Origin: Gracilibacillus orientalis
Lineage (GTDB): Bacteria > Bacillota > Bacilli > Bacillales > Amphibacillaceae
Direction: 5' to 3'
Length of the DNA: 64,000 nucleotides
Assembly: GCF_900114645.1 (NCBI RefSeq)
Contig: NZ_FOTR01000004.1
Location: 333,376 to 397,375 of the forward strand
The translations under genes and the position numbers were made by a program. Below the pieces are notes generated by a model. The model ran no database searches and was not told where the DNA came from. It saw only the letters and a program-made list of their open reading frames with translations. Below are positions 18,182 through 27,211 of this stretch, one piece after another; within the stretch, counting starts at the first letter, position 1; each line of letters starts with the position of its first letter.

Positions 18182-18855
18182 ATTTGTCTCACCTCCTGTA
18201 CACAGGATACATGCATAAACATGCACGCGTCAAGTTAAAAAATATGATTTTCAATTTCTTATCATTCTAATGATAAAGAAGCATGCTGCCTTATTATTTT
18301 CGTGAATTTCCTCCTCTATTCCTGTATAGGAATCGCCTTGATAAAGGAATTAAAAAACTCAGAGGATTGTCAATATCCATTGGAACCGGGTAACAAGTCC
18401 CTTTCATGAACACACTTTTTCTTAGAAGTCTTGAAAGAAGAGAAAACATGGAATGAAATCTCTTCTGAACATGGAATCCATGTCATGCTCCCCTCCTCAA
18501 TTCTTCAAATGTTAAAGAAATATCTCCAATCTTCATAGTGTATTAAGAAATGCTTCTGATTTATATCAAGCCTAAATCGTTCCGTATTCTATTCCAAGTC
18601 TCATATGGAAACAAATTCAGTTTATGATTATTTATGTTAATATTAGAATAAATTGATACTCTTATACCAAGTAGTGAATTATATTTTCCCATATTAGCTC
18701 CCTCATACTTCCGATCATTCGTTGGCAACAATGTAATTCTTTATTTCATGATAACCTACATACGTATCCATTTTTTAACACTAATATAGATAAAATATAC
18801 TATTATAGAGTTAAAATAAGGAAGTCAAAGATTACTTATGGTATTCTAAAAGAAA
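18182..18855. other. Gene-poor stretch with an IS3 fossil
   Basis: Apart from the transposase remnant at 18422-18538 and the regulator's promoter region, no open gene with a binding site was found on either strand. The DNA is very AT-rich and looks decayed. Confidence 0.5.
18422..18538 (+). pseudogene. IS3-family transposase OrfA remnant
   Basis: One frame reads LEVLKEEKTWNEISSEHGIH, which closely resembles the helix-turn-helix of IS3-family OrfA proteins (typically LKEEKTxNEISSEHGIHPN). The frame then loses similarity and stops at TAG near 18538. No OrfB, terminal repeats or target duplication were found, so only a short fossil remains. Confidence 0.6.
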
Positions 18856-19071
18856 ATGTCAATTGTAAGGATGTTGTTATTGTATATAAGAAAATTAGAA
18901 GCTGAAATCCGTTTATTACAAAGCCAATTATACGAATTAGGGAAAGATACAAACCAGTATTCCATCGGGGAGATTCTAAGATTAAGTGAATTATTAGATG
19001 AAAAAATTATACTTTATCAAAAGTTGAAATTAAATAATAAAAACAAATCTGATTGTAGCGATATTGAATAA
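18856..19071 (+). CDS. Spo0E-like sporulation regulatory aspartyl-phosphatase
   Basis: A small helical-hairpin protein (71 residues from ATG 18856). It has the Spo0E signature in SELLDEKIILYQKL (SxxLDxxIxxY). Family members dephosphorylate Spo0A-P and delay sporulation. The start is uncertain: ATG 18856 has no good binding site, while TTG codons at 18874 and 18880 follow TAAGG. It is 50 bases upstream of a sensor kinase gene on the same strand, so a phosphatase and a kinase acting on the phosphorelay may be co-expressed. Confidence 0.75.
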   Translation: MSIVRMLLLYIRKLEAEIRLLQSQLYELGKDTNQYSIGEILRLSELLDEKIILYQKLKLNNKNKSDCSDIE

Positions 19072-19120
19072 TTGTTAAAATTCAATTATATTTTCTTCAC
19101 TAGTATATAGGAGGCATTTA

Positions 19121-20716
19121 ATGAAAGACTTCGATACATACATACGAGATTCTAAAATAAATTGTGAAATGGTCTATAACTTGAAGCCTGATGAAGTCCC
19201 TTTTTTGAAATTTGGACTTACTAAGAAGGAGTTACAATATAGAAAACACAGGTTTGCTAAGGAACTGAGTGTCGTGCACCACTTTATGAAAAAACTGATT
19301 CAGAATATGGAAGGAATCCCAACTTTAATTATTACAACAGACAATCAGGGCTATATATTAGATATATATGGAGATCAAAGTATTAAAGAAATGGTAGATT
19401 CCCTAGGCATAAAACTAGGCACTAGATTTAAAGAAAAGGATGTTGGCACAAATTCAGTTTCACTAGCACTAAAACATCAAAAGCCCATTGCATTAATTGG
19501 TAAGGACCATTTTCATGATTGCTTATCTGAAACAGCATGTTATTCTGCTCCTTTTTGTTTTTCATCTAATGGTAGTTTAGTTGGTACTGTCTCCATGATG
19601 ACAACGGTTAACTACGCTAGTAATTTTCATCTCGGACTTTTATCGTCTGCCGTTGATACAATTGAAAGAGAAATTCAACTTCAAGAGCAAAATCACACTC
19701 TTCATTTATTAAATCAAGTGTTAACAGATTCGACTCCTCTGGGAATAGTGATGACCGACAAAAAAGGCAAACCACTAGAATTCAATTCTAGTGCTGAAGA
19801 AATAATTTGTATGCAAAGAGAAAAAATTATAGATAACGGTATAGCACATATAGGTAAAATAGGAGAATATATTAATTATGTTCTTGAGACTGGAAAAAAG
19901 GTAGAAAATGCTGAATTTTCGTTTTCGCTTATAGAAAACGATCAGTCTAAAAACCTCCTTTTGGATGTGTTACCTCTTTTTGATGAGGATCATTTGATTG
20001 GGGCCTTTGCTCAGTTTAGAGACATGACCAATTACCATGAATTACAACAGAAGCTCATAGAATCAGAAAAATTATCTGCAATAGGAAAGTTAGGAGCCGG
20101 GTTAGCACATGAAATAAGAAATCCGCTCACATCCATTATCGGCCTCACCCACTTAATGAAAGAAAATAACCATAAAAAGGAATATCTTGATATCATCATA
20201 GCTGAATTAGAAAGAATGGAAAATTTAGTGAATCAGTTTGTTTCATACGGAAAACCATCCTCCATAGAACGAGTACATTGTAATTTGAACGATCTAATTG
20301 CTGATACAGTTGAATTAATGAACAGTAATGCCAGCCTTCATAATGTTGATATTTACATTGAACCTACTAATATAAATGCCAAAATCTATATTGATGAATC
20401 TAAAATCAAACAAATTCTAATTAATTTTATAAAAAATGCCTTTGAGGCTATGCCCAAAGGAGGTGATGTTTGTATTCAATTAGAATCAGACTATAAAAAG
20501 GAAGAAGTCCACATCTCTATCAAGGACGAAGGACTAGGTATGACGAAGGAGCAAGTGAACAATCTAGGTACACCTTTTTTTACCACAAAAGAGAACGGGC
20601 TTGGTATGGGATTACCTATTTGTTTTGATATCATACAAGCTCATGAAGGGAAGATAAACTTTCATTCTGAAAAAGGAAAAGGAACTGAAGTACATATCAT
20701 TCTACCTCTTAATTAA
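19121..20716 (+). CDS. Sensor histidine kinase with AcoR-like GAF and PAS domains
   Basis: A 531-residue soluble kinase with no membrane segment. Residues 1-190 resemble the N-terminal GAF region of AcoR-type activators (KDVGTNSVSLALKHQKPI, SAPFCFSSNGSLVGTVSMM). A PAS domain follows (GIVMTDKKGKPLEFNSSAEEII). HisKA has the phospho-accepting H330 in GLAHEIRNPLTSIIGL, and the ATPase has FIKNAFEAMPKGG, IKDEGLGM and PFFTTKENGLGMGLP. The catalytic half is like KinA/KinE-type sporulation kinases. No response regulator gene is adjacent, as expected for a kinase that feeds the Spo0F phosphorelay. RBS TATAGGAGG. Confidence 0.88.
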   Translation: MKDFDTYIRDSKINCEMVYNLKPDEVPFLKFGLTKKELQYRKHRFAKELSVVHHFMKKLIQNMEGIPTLIITTDNQGYILDIYGDQSIKEMVDSLGIKLGTRFKEKDVGTNSVSLALKHQKPIALIGKDHFHDCLSETACYSAPFCFSSNGSLVGTVSMMTTVNYASNFHLGLLSSAVDTIEREIQLQEQNHTLHLLNQVLTDSTPLGIVMTDKKGKPLEFNSSAEEIICMQREKIIDNGIAHIGKIGEYINYVLETGKKVENAEFSFSLIENDQSKNLLLDVLPLFDEDHLIGAFAQFRDMTNYHELQQKLIESEKLSAIGKLGAGLAHEIRNPLTSIIGLTHLMKENNHKKEYLDIIIAELERMENLVNQFVSYGKPSSIERVHCNLNDLIADTVELMNSNASLHNVDIYIEPTNINAKIYIDESKIKQILINFIKNAFEAMPKGGDVCIQLESDYKKEEVHISIKDEGLGMTKEQVNNLGTPFFTTKENGLGMGLPICFDIIQAHEGKINFHSEKGKGTEVHIILPLN

Positions 20717-20742
20717 AATAATCAAAAAGGGAGAAATGTATA

Positions 20743-22380
20743 ATGAAAAAAGTTTCTACAGTATTGGTCGAAAATCTTAAACGATTAGGAATTTCTCATG
20801 TATTTGGAATACCAGGTAAAGCTATCGTTCCATTATTAGTTGAGTGTGAGATTCAGGATTTACAATTTGTTCTCTCAAGACATGAATCAGGATCAGGTTT
20901 TGCAGCTGCAGGCTATGCTCAAACAAAAGGTTTAGGGGTAGCTTTAGGTACATCAGGTCCCGGTGGAACTAATCTATTAACATCTGCTGGCCAAGCGAAA
21001 GCTTATCACTCCCCTACTTTGTTTATAACTGGACAACCATCTGCGAAAGATACTGGTAAAGCACAAGGACAAGACTCATCTATCTTTGGTACGGATCTTG
21101 TCAGAATGTTTGAGTCTGTAACATTGTTTAGTGCACGTGTAGATAGAGGTGATCAACTGGAGGTGTTCCTTAAGCATGCTATTGAAAAGGCAACAAATGG
21201 TGTAAAAGGACCGGTGCATCTTTCTATACCTATGGACGTTTTACAAGAAGAAATTTCAGATTTTATAGTTGAAATTCCTACTTTAAAGTCTTCTGTAATT
21301 TCCAATCAAATTGAGACTGTTATATCAAAGCTTAATGAGGCAGGAAAACCTGTTTTATTATTGGGAAAAGGAGTTCATCTATCAAAAGCTTATAAAGAAG
21401 TAAGGTGGTTGGTAGAACAATGGCAAGTTCCAGTAATGACTACTCCAGGTGGTAAAGGGACTTTTCCTACTAATCACCCTCTATCTTTAGGTGCGTATGG
21501 CTTGGGAGGTAACGAAAAAGCAACAAAATATCTGAAAAAAAGAGTAGATCAAATGATTGTAATTGGTAGTAAGCTGAGTGATATGTCCTTAGCAGGATTT
21601 TCGGAAGCAGTTTATCCGAAACACCTCATTCATTTTGATTTAGATCCTACGTTTATACAAAAATCTATTCCGATTCCTACTTTGTATATTCAAGGGGATA
21701 TTAAAGCTAATCTAGTTGAAATACAGCGTAAAACTAAATTAGATAGAATAGATATAAAAAGAGTTTCTCTTTTTAGCGAAGAAAATGAAAATTTAGATGA
21801 TATTCAAGAAAGCGAAACATATCTATCAGCCAAAGTAGCTATAAAAGAACTGCGAAAGTATTTACCAAATGATGCAGTACTGTTCGGGGATGATGGAAGT
21901 CATACCTTTTATGCAATTAAATACTATGACATTTATGAACCTGGAACGTTTTATTTTGATGATGTATTTGGAACAATGGGGCATGCAATTGGATATTCCA
22001 TTGGTGCAAAAGTGGCGTCACCAGATAAAACTGTTGTGTGCTTAACTGGTGATGGTTGTACATTTATGCACGGTACTGAGATTGCAACAGCTGTAGATCA
22101 AAATCTTCCTGTCATATTTATAGTATTTAATAACGTCGCTCTTGATATGGTTGATAAAGGGATGAAAAAGATGTTGGGACACTCAATCGGTGCTACCTAC
22201 CAACACGCGTTAGATGTTAAACTGTTCGCATCATCATTGGGTGCTGCTTCTTATAGATGTCGTAAAACCGAAGATATTGAAAACGCAATTGGACAAGCAT
22301 TAAAAAACTACACTGGTCCCACTGTAATTGAGATAATGGTTGATCCAGAAGAAATTCCGCCTATCTTAAATAGAGTTTAA
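20743..22380 (+). CDS. Thiamine-diphosphate-dependent enzyme, acetolactate synthase-like
   Basis: A 545-residue ThDP enzyme with all three domains. The PYR domain has the catalytic Glu E48 in LSRHESGSGFAAAGYA and GTSGPGGTNLLTS. The middle domain has VLLLGKGVHLSKAYKE. The PP domain has LTGDGCTFMHGTEIATAVDQ and FNN, the ThDP-Mg motif starting at G436. It is closest in style to catabolic acetolactate synthase and related decarboxylases; the product cannot be fixed from sequence. It starts 26 bases after the kinase gene behind AAAGGGAG, so probably the same transcript. Confidence 0.85.
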   Translation: MKKVSTVLVENLKRLGISHVFGIPGKAIVPLLVECEIQDLQFVLSRHESGSGFAAAGYAQTKGLGVALGTSGPGGTNLLTSAGQAKAYHSPTLFITGQPSAKDTGKAQGQDSSIFGTDLVRMFESVTLFSARVDRGDQLEVFLKHAIEKATNGVKGPVHLSIPMDVLQEEISDFIVEIPTLKSSVISNQIETVISKLNEAGKPVLLLGKGVHLSKAYKEVRWLVEQWQVPVMTTPGGKGTFPTNHPLSLGAYGLGGNEKATKYLKKRVDQMIVIGSKLSDMSLAGFSEAVYPKHLIHFDLDPTFIQKSIPIPTLYIQGDIKANLVEIQRKTKLDRIDIKRVSLFSEENENLDDIQESETYLSAKVAIKELRKYLPNDAVLFGDDGSHTFYAIKYYDIYEPGTFYFDDVFGTMGHAIGYSIGAKVASPDKTVVCLTGDGCTFMHGTEIATAVDQNLPVIFIVFNNVALDMVDKGMKKMLGHSIGATYQHALDVKLFASSLGAASYRCRKTEDIENAIGQALKNYTGPTVIEIMVDPEEIPPILNRV

Positions 22381-22403
22381 ACGTTTAGCTGGATGCAAGC
22401 TGT

Positions 22404-22443
22404 AGTTCTGCACCTGTTATACTTTTACTATAGGTGCAGAACT
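22404..22443. terminator. Terminator between the ThDP enzyme and PcaC-like genes
   Basis: A perfect 12-bp stem AGTTCTGCACCT (22404-22415) with AGGTGCAGAACT (22432-22443), between converging genes. The T-runs are weak on both sides. Confidence 0.65.
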
Positions 22444-22464
22444 AATTTAATTACAAAACTACAG

Positions 22465-22845
22465 TCATTTGTTTTCATTCTCAAATTCACTATATGCTTT
22501 TTTGAAATGAGACAAAGAAGATATTGCTTTTGGAAACCCTACATAACCACTACAATGATTTATCACTTCTAGAATTTCTTCCTTTGATAATCCTACTTTA
22601 AGTGCTATTTTAAAATGGAAAGTTAATGCAGTTCCTTGATCACCTTGTGAGATAAGAGAAGATAAAGTGATCATAGCCCGTTGTTTCAAATCCAGCGTAT
22701 CATCAGAATAAATGTCTCCATACCCAAATTCCACTGCCATTTTTGCTAGTCTTGGAGAAAAATCTTGTACTTCTTCCATCGTTTTTACACCTTGCTCACC
22801 AGCAATTTCCTCGATTCTATTCCATCCAACTTGTATTTTATCCAT
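22465..22845 (-). CDS. Carboxymuconolactone decarboxylase (PcaC-like) family protein
   Basis: A 126-residue all-helical protein: LDLKQRAMITLSSLISQGDQ, LTFHFKIALKVGLSKEEILEV and HCSGYVGFPKAISSL follow the PcaC/gamma-CMD pattern, with the conserved His retained. The CxxC of AhpD-type peroxidase members is absent, so it is more likely CMD-like than a peroxidase. RBS GGAAGGAA. Single gene on the minus strand; physiological role unknown. Confidence 0.8.
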   Translation of the reverse strand: MDKIQVGWNRIEEIAGEQGVKTMEEVQDFSPRLAKMAVEFGYGDIYSDDTLDLKQRAMITLSSLISQGDQGTALTFHFKIALKVGLSKEEILEVINHCSGYVGFPKAISSLSHFKKAYSEFENENK

Positions 22846-22967
22846 TTTTTTCCTTCCTCTCTATTCTATTTGGAATTTAAATTGAATTGTTAGCATTCTT
22901 CTCTTGGGAACTATAAGCTCAATAGCAGTTGGAATGATGGTTTCGTCTAAGGTTACATGCTCCTACA

Positions 22968-23867
22968 TTATGATAAACCGATCATGAAATCTATTTTGTC
23001 AGCGTATTGCGGAAAATCGATTAGGGGATTTCTATTCTTTTGAATGATATAGATTTCTTTGTTTCGATGTTTTTCATAAAGAGAGACTTGAAAAGTTCGA
23101 TGCCAATCTAGTAATATTTCAATATCATGATCATTGTACTGGCTAACTTCTTCTGGATATCTTATCAAAAAATACAATGTTGCTCTAGCAACCTCACCTT
23201 TTCCGCTTTCAGGTTCAAATTTTTCTTCTTCGTATTTTCCACAATACGTTCTAATTGTTTTTATCTCCATCTCAGGAGTGTAATTATCGAAGTCAAAATA
23301 GGGATAATTGGACCTTGTGGAATTACAATCTTTTTCACATGTGAAAAGATGATGTAAATCACCCCTCATTGGATTATCCTCATCAAACCATGATTGAGGT
23401 ACGACGTGTTCACAGTTATACATATTTTCACTTTCAATGATTGCTGTAGCTTTTCTCAACTCATCGTTATTTTTTGAGTTACTTTTAAACAACTTGTCAT
23501 ACTCTTCTTTCCTTTTTATTTCTGCGTCATGATCTTCTCTTATGACTTGTTCAGGATCCTTTTGTTTTCCAGAATAAATGCTTTTCAGGTTCCCATCCAT
23601 ACGGAGGTCAACTGCTGAATAAAGGTAATCACGGGTTTCTGAGTTATAAGGAAGCTGATTTTCATGTGTATTCGTAATTAATTGATTTAATTGCTTAAAT
23701 ATATTTGTTTTGTCCCCTTCATTAAAATCTATGTTCTGATAATAATCTTGGATGAACTTGGCATCCTCTTCTTCGTCATAATATTCTTTTTCATTTTGAA
23801 TCATCTTTTGGTAATTCTTTAGTGTCAACAAAGCGTTATTATGTTCCGTTCCATTTTTTTCTTGCAT
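22968..23867 (-). CDS. Endonuclease I-family nuclease
   Basis: A 299-residue protein with the Endonuclease_1 His-Me finger block: YNCEHVVPQSWFDE, then GDLHHLFTCEKDCNSTRSNYPYFDF. This is the active-site and Mg-binding region of EndA, NucM and B. subtilis Bsn. No signal peptide is seen, since the N-terminus (MQEKNGTEHNN) is hydrophilic, so export is not obvious, unlike Bsn. The N-terminal 150 residues are acidic and poorly conserved. RBS GGGGAGAGG. Non-specific DNA or RNA cleavage is the likely activity. Confidence 0.85.
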   Translation of the reverse strand: MQEKNGTEHNNALLTLKNYQKMIQNEKEYYDEEEDAKFIQDYYQNIDFNEGDKTNIFKQLNQLITNTHENQLPYNSETRDYLYSAVDLRMDGNLKSIYSGKQKDPEQVIREDHDAEIKRKEEYDKLFKSNSKNNDELRKATAIIESENMYNCEHVVPQSWFDEDNPMRGDLHHLFTCEKDCNSTRSNYPYFDFDNYTPEMEIKTIRTYCGKYEEEKFEPESGKGEVARATLYFLIRYPEEVSQYNDHDIEILLDWHRTFQVSLYEKHRNKEIYIIQKNRNPLIDFPQYADKIDFMIGLS

Positions 23868-23995
23868 AGGTTCCTCTCCCCTTTCATGTTTGTTACAAGA
23901 AAACGGACAGGGATAAGAGATTAAACAGCTTACCTGCCCATTTTTAGTTGACGAAATTATGTTAGTTAAAAATTCTTATATAATATATCTAGTTA

Positions 23996-24976
23996 TTATG
24001 GTTGTCTATCATTCTTACTTAAACTTGGAGTATTGATTCTATCTAATTGTTCAACAAGATTAAGTAGTAGAAAACCATTCCCTTCAGCGGTTTTTTGGTA
24101 ATCTAGTGGTAGTGTTCGTCTGATAAGTTGGGCATAAATCTCTGATTCAATGAGAGATCTATCAAACTCTTTTTCACTTAATTTGATGATTAAGGCTAAA
24201 GCACCTGCTACATGTGGAGCGGCCATAGAGGTTCCTGATAGTCTAGCAAATTTATTATCTATATAGGTTGATAGGACATCTACACCCGGAGCTACAAGAT
24301 CCACTTCATTATGGGTGTTCGAAAATGGAGCAAGCTGTAAGTCCATATCTACAGCACCAACAGAAATGACTTCGTTATAAGCTCCAGGATAGGCATGCTC
24401 AATGGTATCCTCTTGCCCATCTCCTTCATTTCCAGCAGCAACTACTACGGATACACCTTGATTAACCGCATGTTGAATCGCTTCATGCATTTCCGGTACA
24501 TCATTAGGACCACCAAGTGACATGCAAATCACTCGAGCTCGTTCATTGTTAGGACCACTCCATTCAACTGCATAGTTTATCGCATCTATGATCCAGTCAT
24601 ACTCACCAGAACCTCCACCTGTTAACGCTTTAAGGCTTAATATTTTAGCTTTTGGGGCAATTCCTACAACACCATCATCATTAAAGCTTGCTGCAATGGT
24701 CCCCGATACGTGTGTTCCGTGACCGTTATTGTCTTCAAAGTTGCCTTGATCTCCATTGTAATCTGATGTAAAATTTCTTCCACCAATTATTTGTTCCTCA
24801 AGATCTGGATGATTTGACTCAATACCAGTGTCTATAACCGCAATGACGATTTCTTCTCCTTCGTAGCCTTTTTCCCATACGGCAGGAGCCTGTACCAGTT
24901 GAACACCTTCTGGGGTCTCATTTTTTGAATCTTCAATCGACTGAATAGTATAAGGTATCAAATTAACTTGTGCCAT
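23996..24976 (-). CDS. isp: Intracellular serine protease (subtilisin family S8)
   Basis: A 326-residue subtilisin without a signal peptide. The catalytic residues are D49 (AVIDTGIE), H86 (NGHGTHVSG) and S250 ([13 protein letters not shown]), with the oxyanion Asn in VAAGNEGDG. The short N-terminus contains LIPYTI, the LIPY motif that, in known intracellular subtilisins, blocks the active site until it is cleaved off. It is therefore expected to be a cytoplasmic stationary-phase protease made as an inactive precursor. RBS GAGGAGG. Confidence 0.93.
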   Translation of the reverse strand: MAQVNLIPYTIQSIEDSKNETPEGVQLVQAPAVWEKGYEGEEIVIAVIDTGIESNHPDLEEQIIGGRNFTSDYNGDQGNFEDNNGHGTHVSGTIAASFNDDGVVGIAPKAKILSLKALTGGGSGEYDWIIDAINYAVEWSGPNNERARVICMSLGGPNDVPEMHEAIQHAVNQGVSVVVAAGNEGDGQEDTIEHAYPGAYNEVISVGAVDMDLQLAPFSNTHNEVDLVAPGVDVLSTYIDNKFARLSGTSMAAPHVAGALALIIKLSEKEFDRSLIESEIYAQLIRRTLPLDYQKTAEGNGFLLLNLVEQLDRINTPSLSKNDRQP

Positions 24977-25632
24977 AGTTTATCCTCCTCAAAAATATTT
25001 CCTCTATCTCTATAGTATATGTAATTGACGTGCAAAAGTTTACTAGTTTTACTATATTTAATATTTTTGTAATATTTGACATTTTATGTTTGCATTGGAA
25101 GTTTATCTATATCGACATACAAAGTCCGGTATATAAATTATGCTTTGTTATATATATAACCTAATTGGGTTATGTGTAAACAATAAAAAAATGGAGACTT
25201 ATCACCTAGTAATGACTATAAGCCTCCGTTTTACTATACTTTGTAGATTCTACATTTTCACTACTTTGTAAATTAAACTCCTGCTTTAATCTGGTTCCAG
25301 ACTCGGACTAGAGTTTTAACAGAGTGATGCTGTAGGCGATGATCCAAATGATCCATCCAATCCATCCGATCAGGCCAACCAGCGCGATCCGATTAATACC
25401 ATTCACGTTGTAGGGCTAGCCGACGAGGAAAGAAATAGCAATGCGGCGCTTAAGTATCCTATCCAGCCATGCCAACTGGGGATGAGATCAATAGTCACGC
25501 CAGCGCAGTAAAATATGAGACGCTCTTAACTATGATTTTATCAGTCTCCTACACTTATATCGATAGAGTACACTCTTTTGATATATAATTAAACTAATTA
25601 ACTGAATAATTACAGAAATGAGATGATACTGT
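24977..25632. other. Gene-poor stretch with a weak terminator and a GC-richer coding remnant
   Basis: GGAGACTTAT (25193-25202) and ATAAGCCTCC (25218-25227) form a stem with one mismatch, with a T-run on the minus strand. Nothing else was recognised besides the remnant at 25310-25540. Confidence 0.45.
25310..25540 (-). pseudogene. Membrane-protein remnant of foreign composition
   Basis: On the minus strand a frame reads WIGYLKRRIAISFLVG, a TAG stop, then PYNVNGINRIALVGLIGW and further Trp/Ile-rich residues to a stop at 25312. Base composition is visibly GC-richer than the flanks. It looks like the end of a small membrane protein with an internal stop. Family not recognised. Confidence 0.4.
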
Positions 25633-25740
25633 ATGAAAATTGCGAGAGGTAGGGAATTGCTTACACCAGAACAGCGGCAGGCCCTTATGCAAATTCCTGT
25701 GCCCTATGGGCTTAAGCAATGTGCTGTTCGGATTCAATAA
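25633..25740 (+). pseudogene. Tn3-family transposase N-terminal fragment
   Basis: The ATG at 25633 opens MKIARGRELLTPEQRQALMQIP, which matches the start of Tn3-family transposases (RELLTPEQR...IP). Similarity ends after 22 residues and the frame stops at 25740, where resolvase sequence begins. It is a transposon fossil truncated by rearrangement. Confidence 0.65.
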
Positions 25741-26098
25741 GGAATGGATATTATTTTTGAAGAAAAAGTTTCCGGAGCAACAAAAGATCGTGAGCAACTT
25801 CAAAAAATGTTAGAGGATATACATGAACGTGATATCATTTATGTTACGAACTTAACTCAGATTACTCGTAGTACACAAGATTTATTTGAATTAATCGATA
25901 ACATACGGAGTAAAAAGGCAAATTTAAAATCCTTAAAATATACATGGCTAGATTTGTCAGAAGATAATCCCTACAGCCAATGCTTAATTACGGTTATGGC
26001 GGGTGTAAACCAATTAGAACGTGATCTTATCCGTATGCGGCAGCGTGAAGAGATTGAATTGGCTAAGAAAGAAGGAACTATATAGAAAGCTATCGGAA
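25725..26098 (+). pseudogene. Serine recombinase (Tn3 resolvase) pseudogene
   Basis: The intact stretch 25744-26085 reads MDIIFEEKVSGATKDREQLQ, then IIYVTNLTQITRSTQDLFEL, then AGVNQLERDLIRMRQREEIE, a Tn3-type resolvase catalytic domain. The first ~20 residues with the catalytic Ser are missing. After ELAKKEGT the sequence jumps, in another frame, to YRKLSERNS followed by a stop, which is the end of such proteins. The DNA-binding domain has thus been deleted with a frame change. Confidence 0.8.
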
Positions 26099-26173
26099 AG
26101 GAACAGTTGATGAGTTATACCAAAAATCGGAAATGTATAATAGAAAATAAATTTCATATAGAGGTGGAAGTGT

Positions 26174-27136
26174 ATGCCTAAAATTGACAATATGTTAGCA
26201 ATTCTATGGATGCTTCGTTCAGGAGAAAAAATTACTGCAAAACAAATTTCAGAAAAGCTAGAGATGAATATAAGGACTGTGTATCGTTATATTGATACAC
26301 TTTCAATAAGTGGTGTACCAATAATTTCAGACGCAGGACATAACGGTGGATACACTTTATTGAACAATTTTATTGAAGCTCCTCTTTTTTTTGATTTTGA
26401 GGAGCAAACCTCGCTATTTCACGCTGCTGTTTTTGCAGAAGAAGCCGGGTATTATGGAGGTGAAGCACTAAATAGGGCTATTTCAAAGCTAAGAAAATAT
26501 TCGAATCAAGAGCAGGAAACAAAGATAGATCAACATTTAACCAGTCTTGAAGTAATAAGTCGATTAAGTTCCCTCGCTATGGAACCTTTTTTGAAGGAGT
26601 TGGAGCAGGGCGTAGCTGACGGATACTCTGTAAAAATTCTATACCATAAAAGTGGCGAAGAGCAATCAAAGTATAGAGTGGTGGATCCGTACAGAATTAT
26701 TTATTGGAATAATAAGTGGTATGTGATTGGATTTTGTCATCTTAGGAATGATATCCGTAGTTTTAGAGTAGATCGAATGGAAAGTCTAACGCTAACCGAA
26801 AATAAGTTTAACCGACCAGAAAATTTTTCAGCACGTGACTTTTTTATGAAAAACCTCCTTCCAACTATAGAAGATAAGGAAGGGATTATTTCTTTGGTTA
26901 TTAATGGGGATAAAAGTGTATTGGCTGATATTTGCCAACATTGGTTTTTAGGACATTATTTACAAGAGCGGACTTCAAATCAAGCAGTATTTCTTCTTGA
27001 GAAAGATATGATACATACATATGTACCTTATTTACTTTTAATGTACGGTAAATCTATTCGAGTTATTGAGCCAATCAGCCTTAAGAAAAGAATGATTGAA
27101 GTTTTGTCGGAATTAATAAAATTTCATCAAATTTGA
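26174..27136 (+). CDS. HTH and WYL-domain transcriptional regulator
   Basis: A 320-residue YafY/DeoR-type regulator. The N-terminal winged helix is MLAILWMLRSGEKITAKQIS and NIRTVYRYIDTLSISGVPI. A linker of about 90 residues leads to a WYL domain (KILYHKSGEEQSKYRVVDPY, NNKWYVIGFCHLRNDIRSFR) that usually binds a ligand or single-stranded nucleic acid. RBS GAGGTGGAAG. It is followed 75 bases later by a DJ-1/PfpI gene on the same strand, its likely target. Confidence 0.85.
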   Translation: MPKIDNMLAILWMLRSGEKITAKQISEKLEMNIRTVYRYIDTLSISGVPIISDAGHNGGYTLLNNFIEAPLFFDFEEQTSLFHAAVFAEEAGYYGGEALNRAISKLRKYSNQEQETKIDQHLTSLEVISRLSSLAMEPFLKELEQGVADGYSVKILYHKSGEEQSKYRVVDPYRIIYWNNKWYVIGFCHLRNDIRSFRVDRMESLTLTENKFNRPENFSARDFFMKNLLPTIEDKEGIISLVINGDKSVLADICQHWFLGHYLQERTSNQAVFLLEKDMIHTYVPYLLLMYGKSIRVIEPISLKKRMIEVLSELIKFHQI

Positions 27137-27211
27137 TTAATTCCCTGACGCTAGGTGTCAGGGAATTAATGTTATAGTTGGATATATCAATTGTGATTGG
27201 AGTGTTATTGG

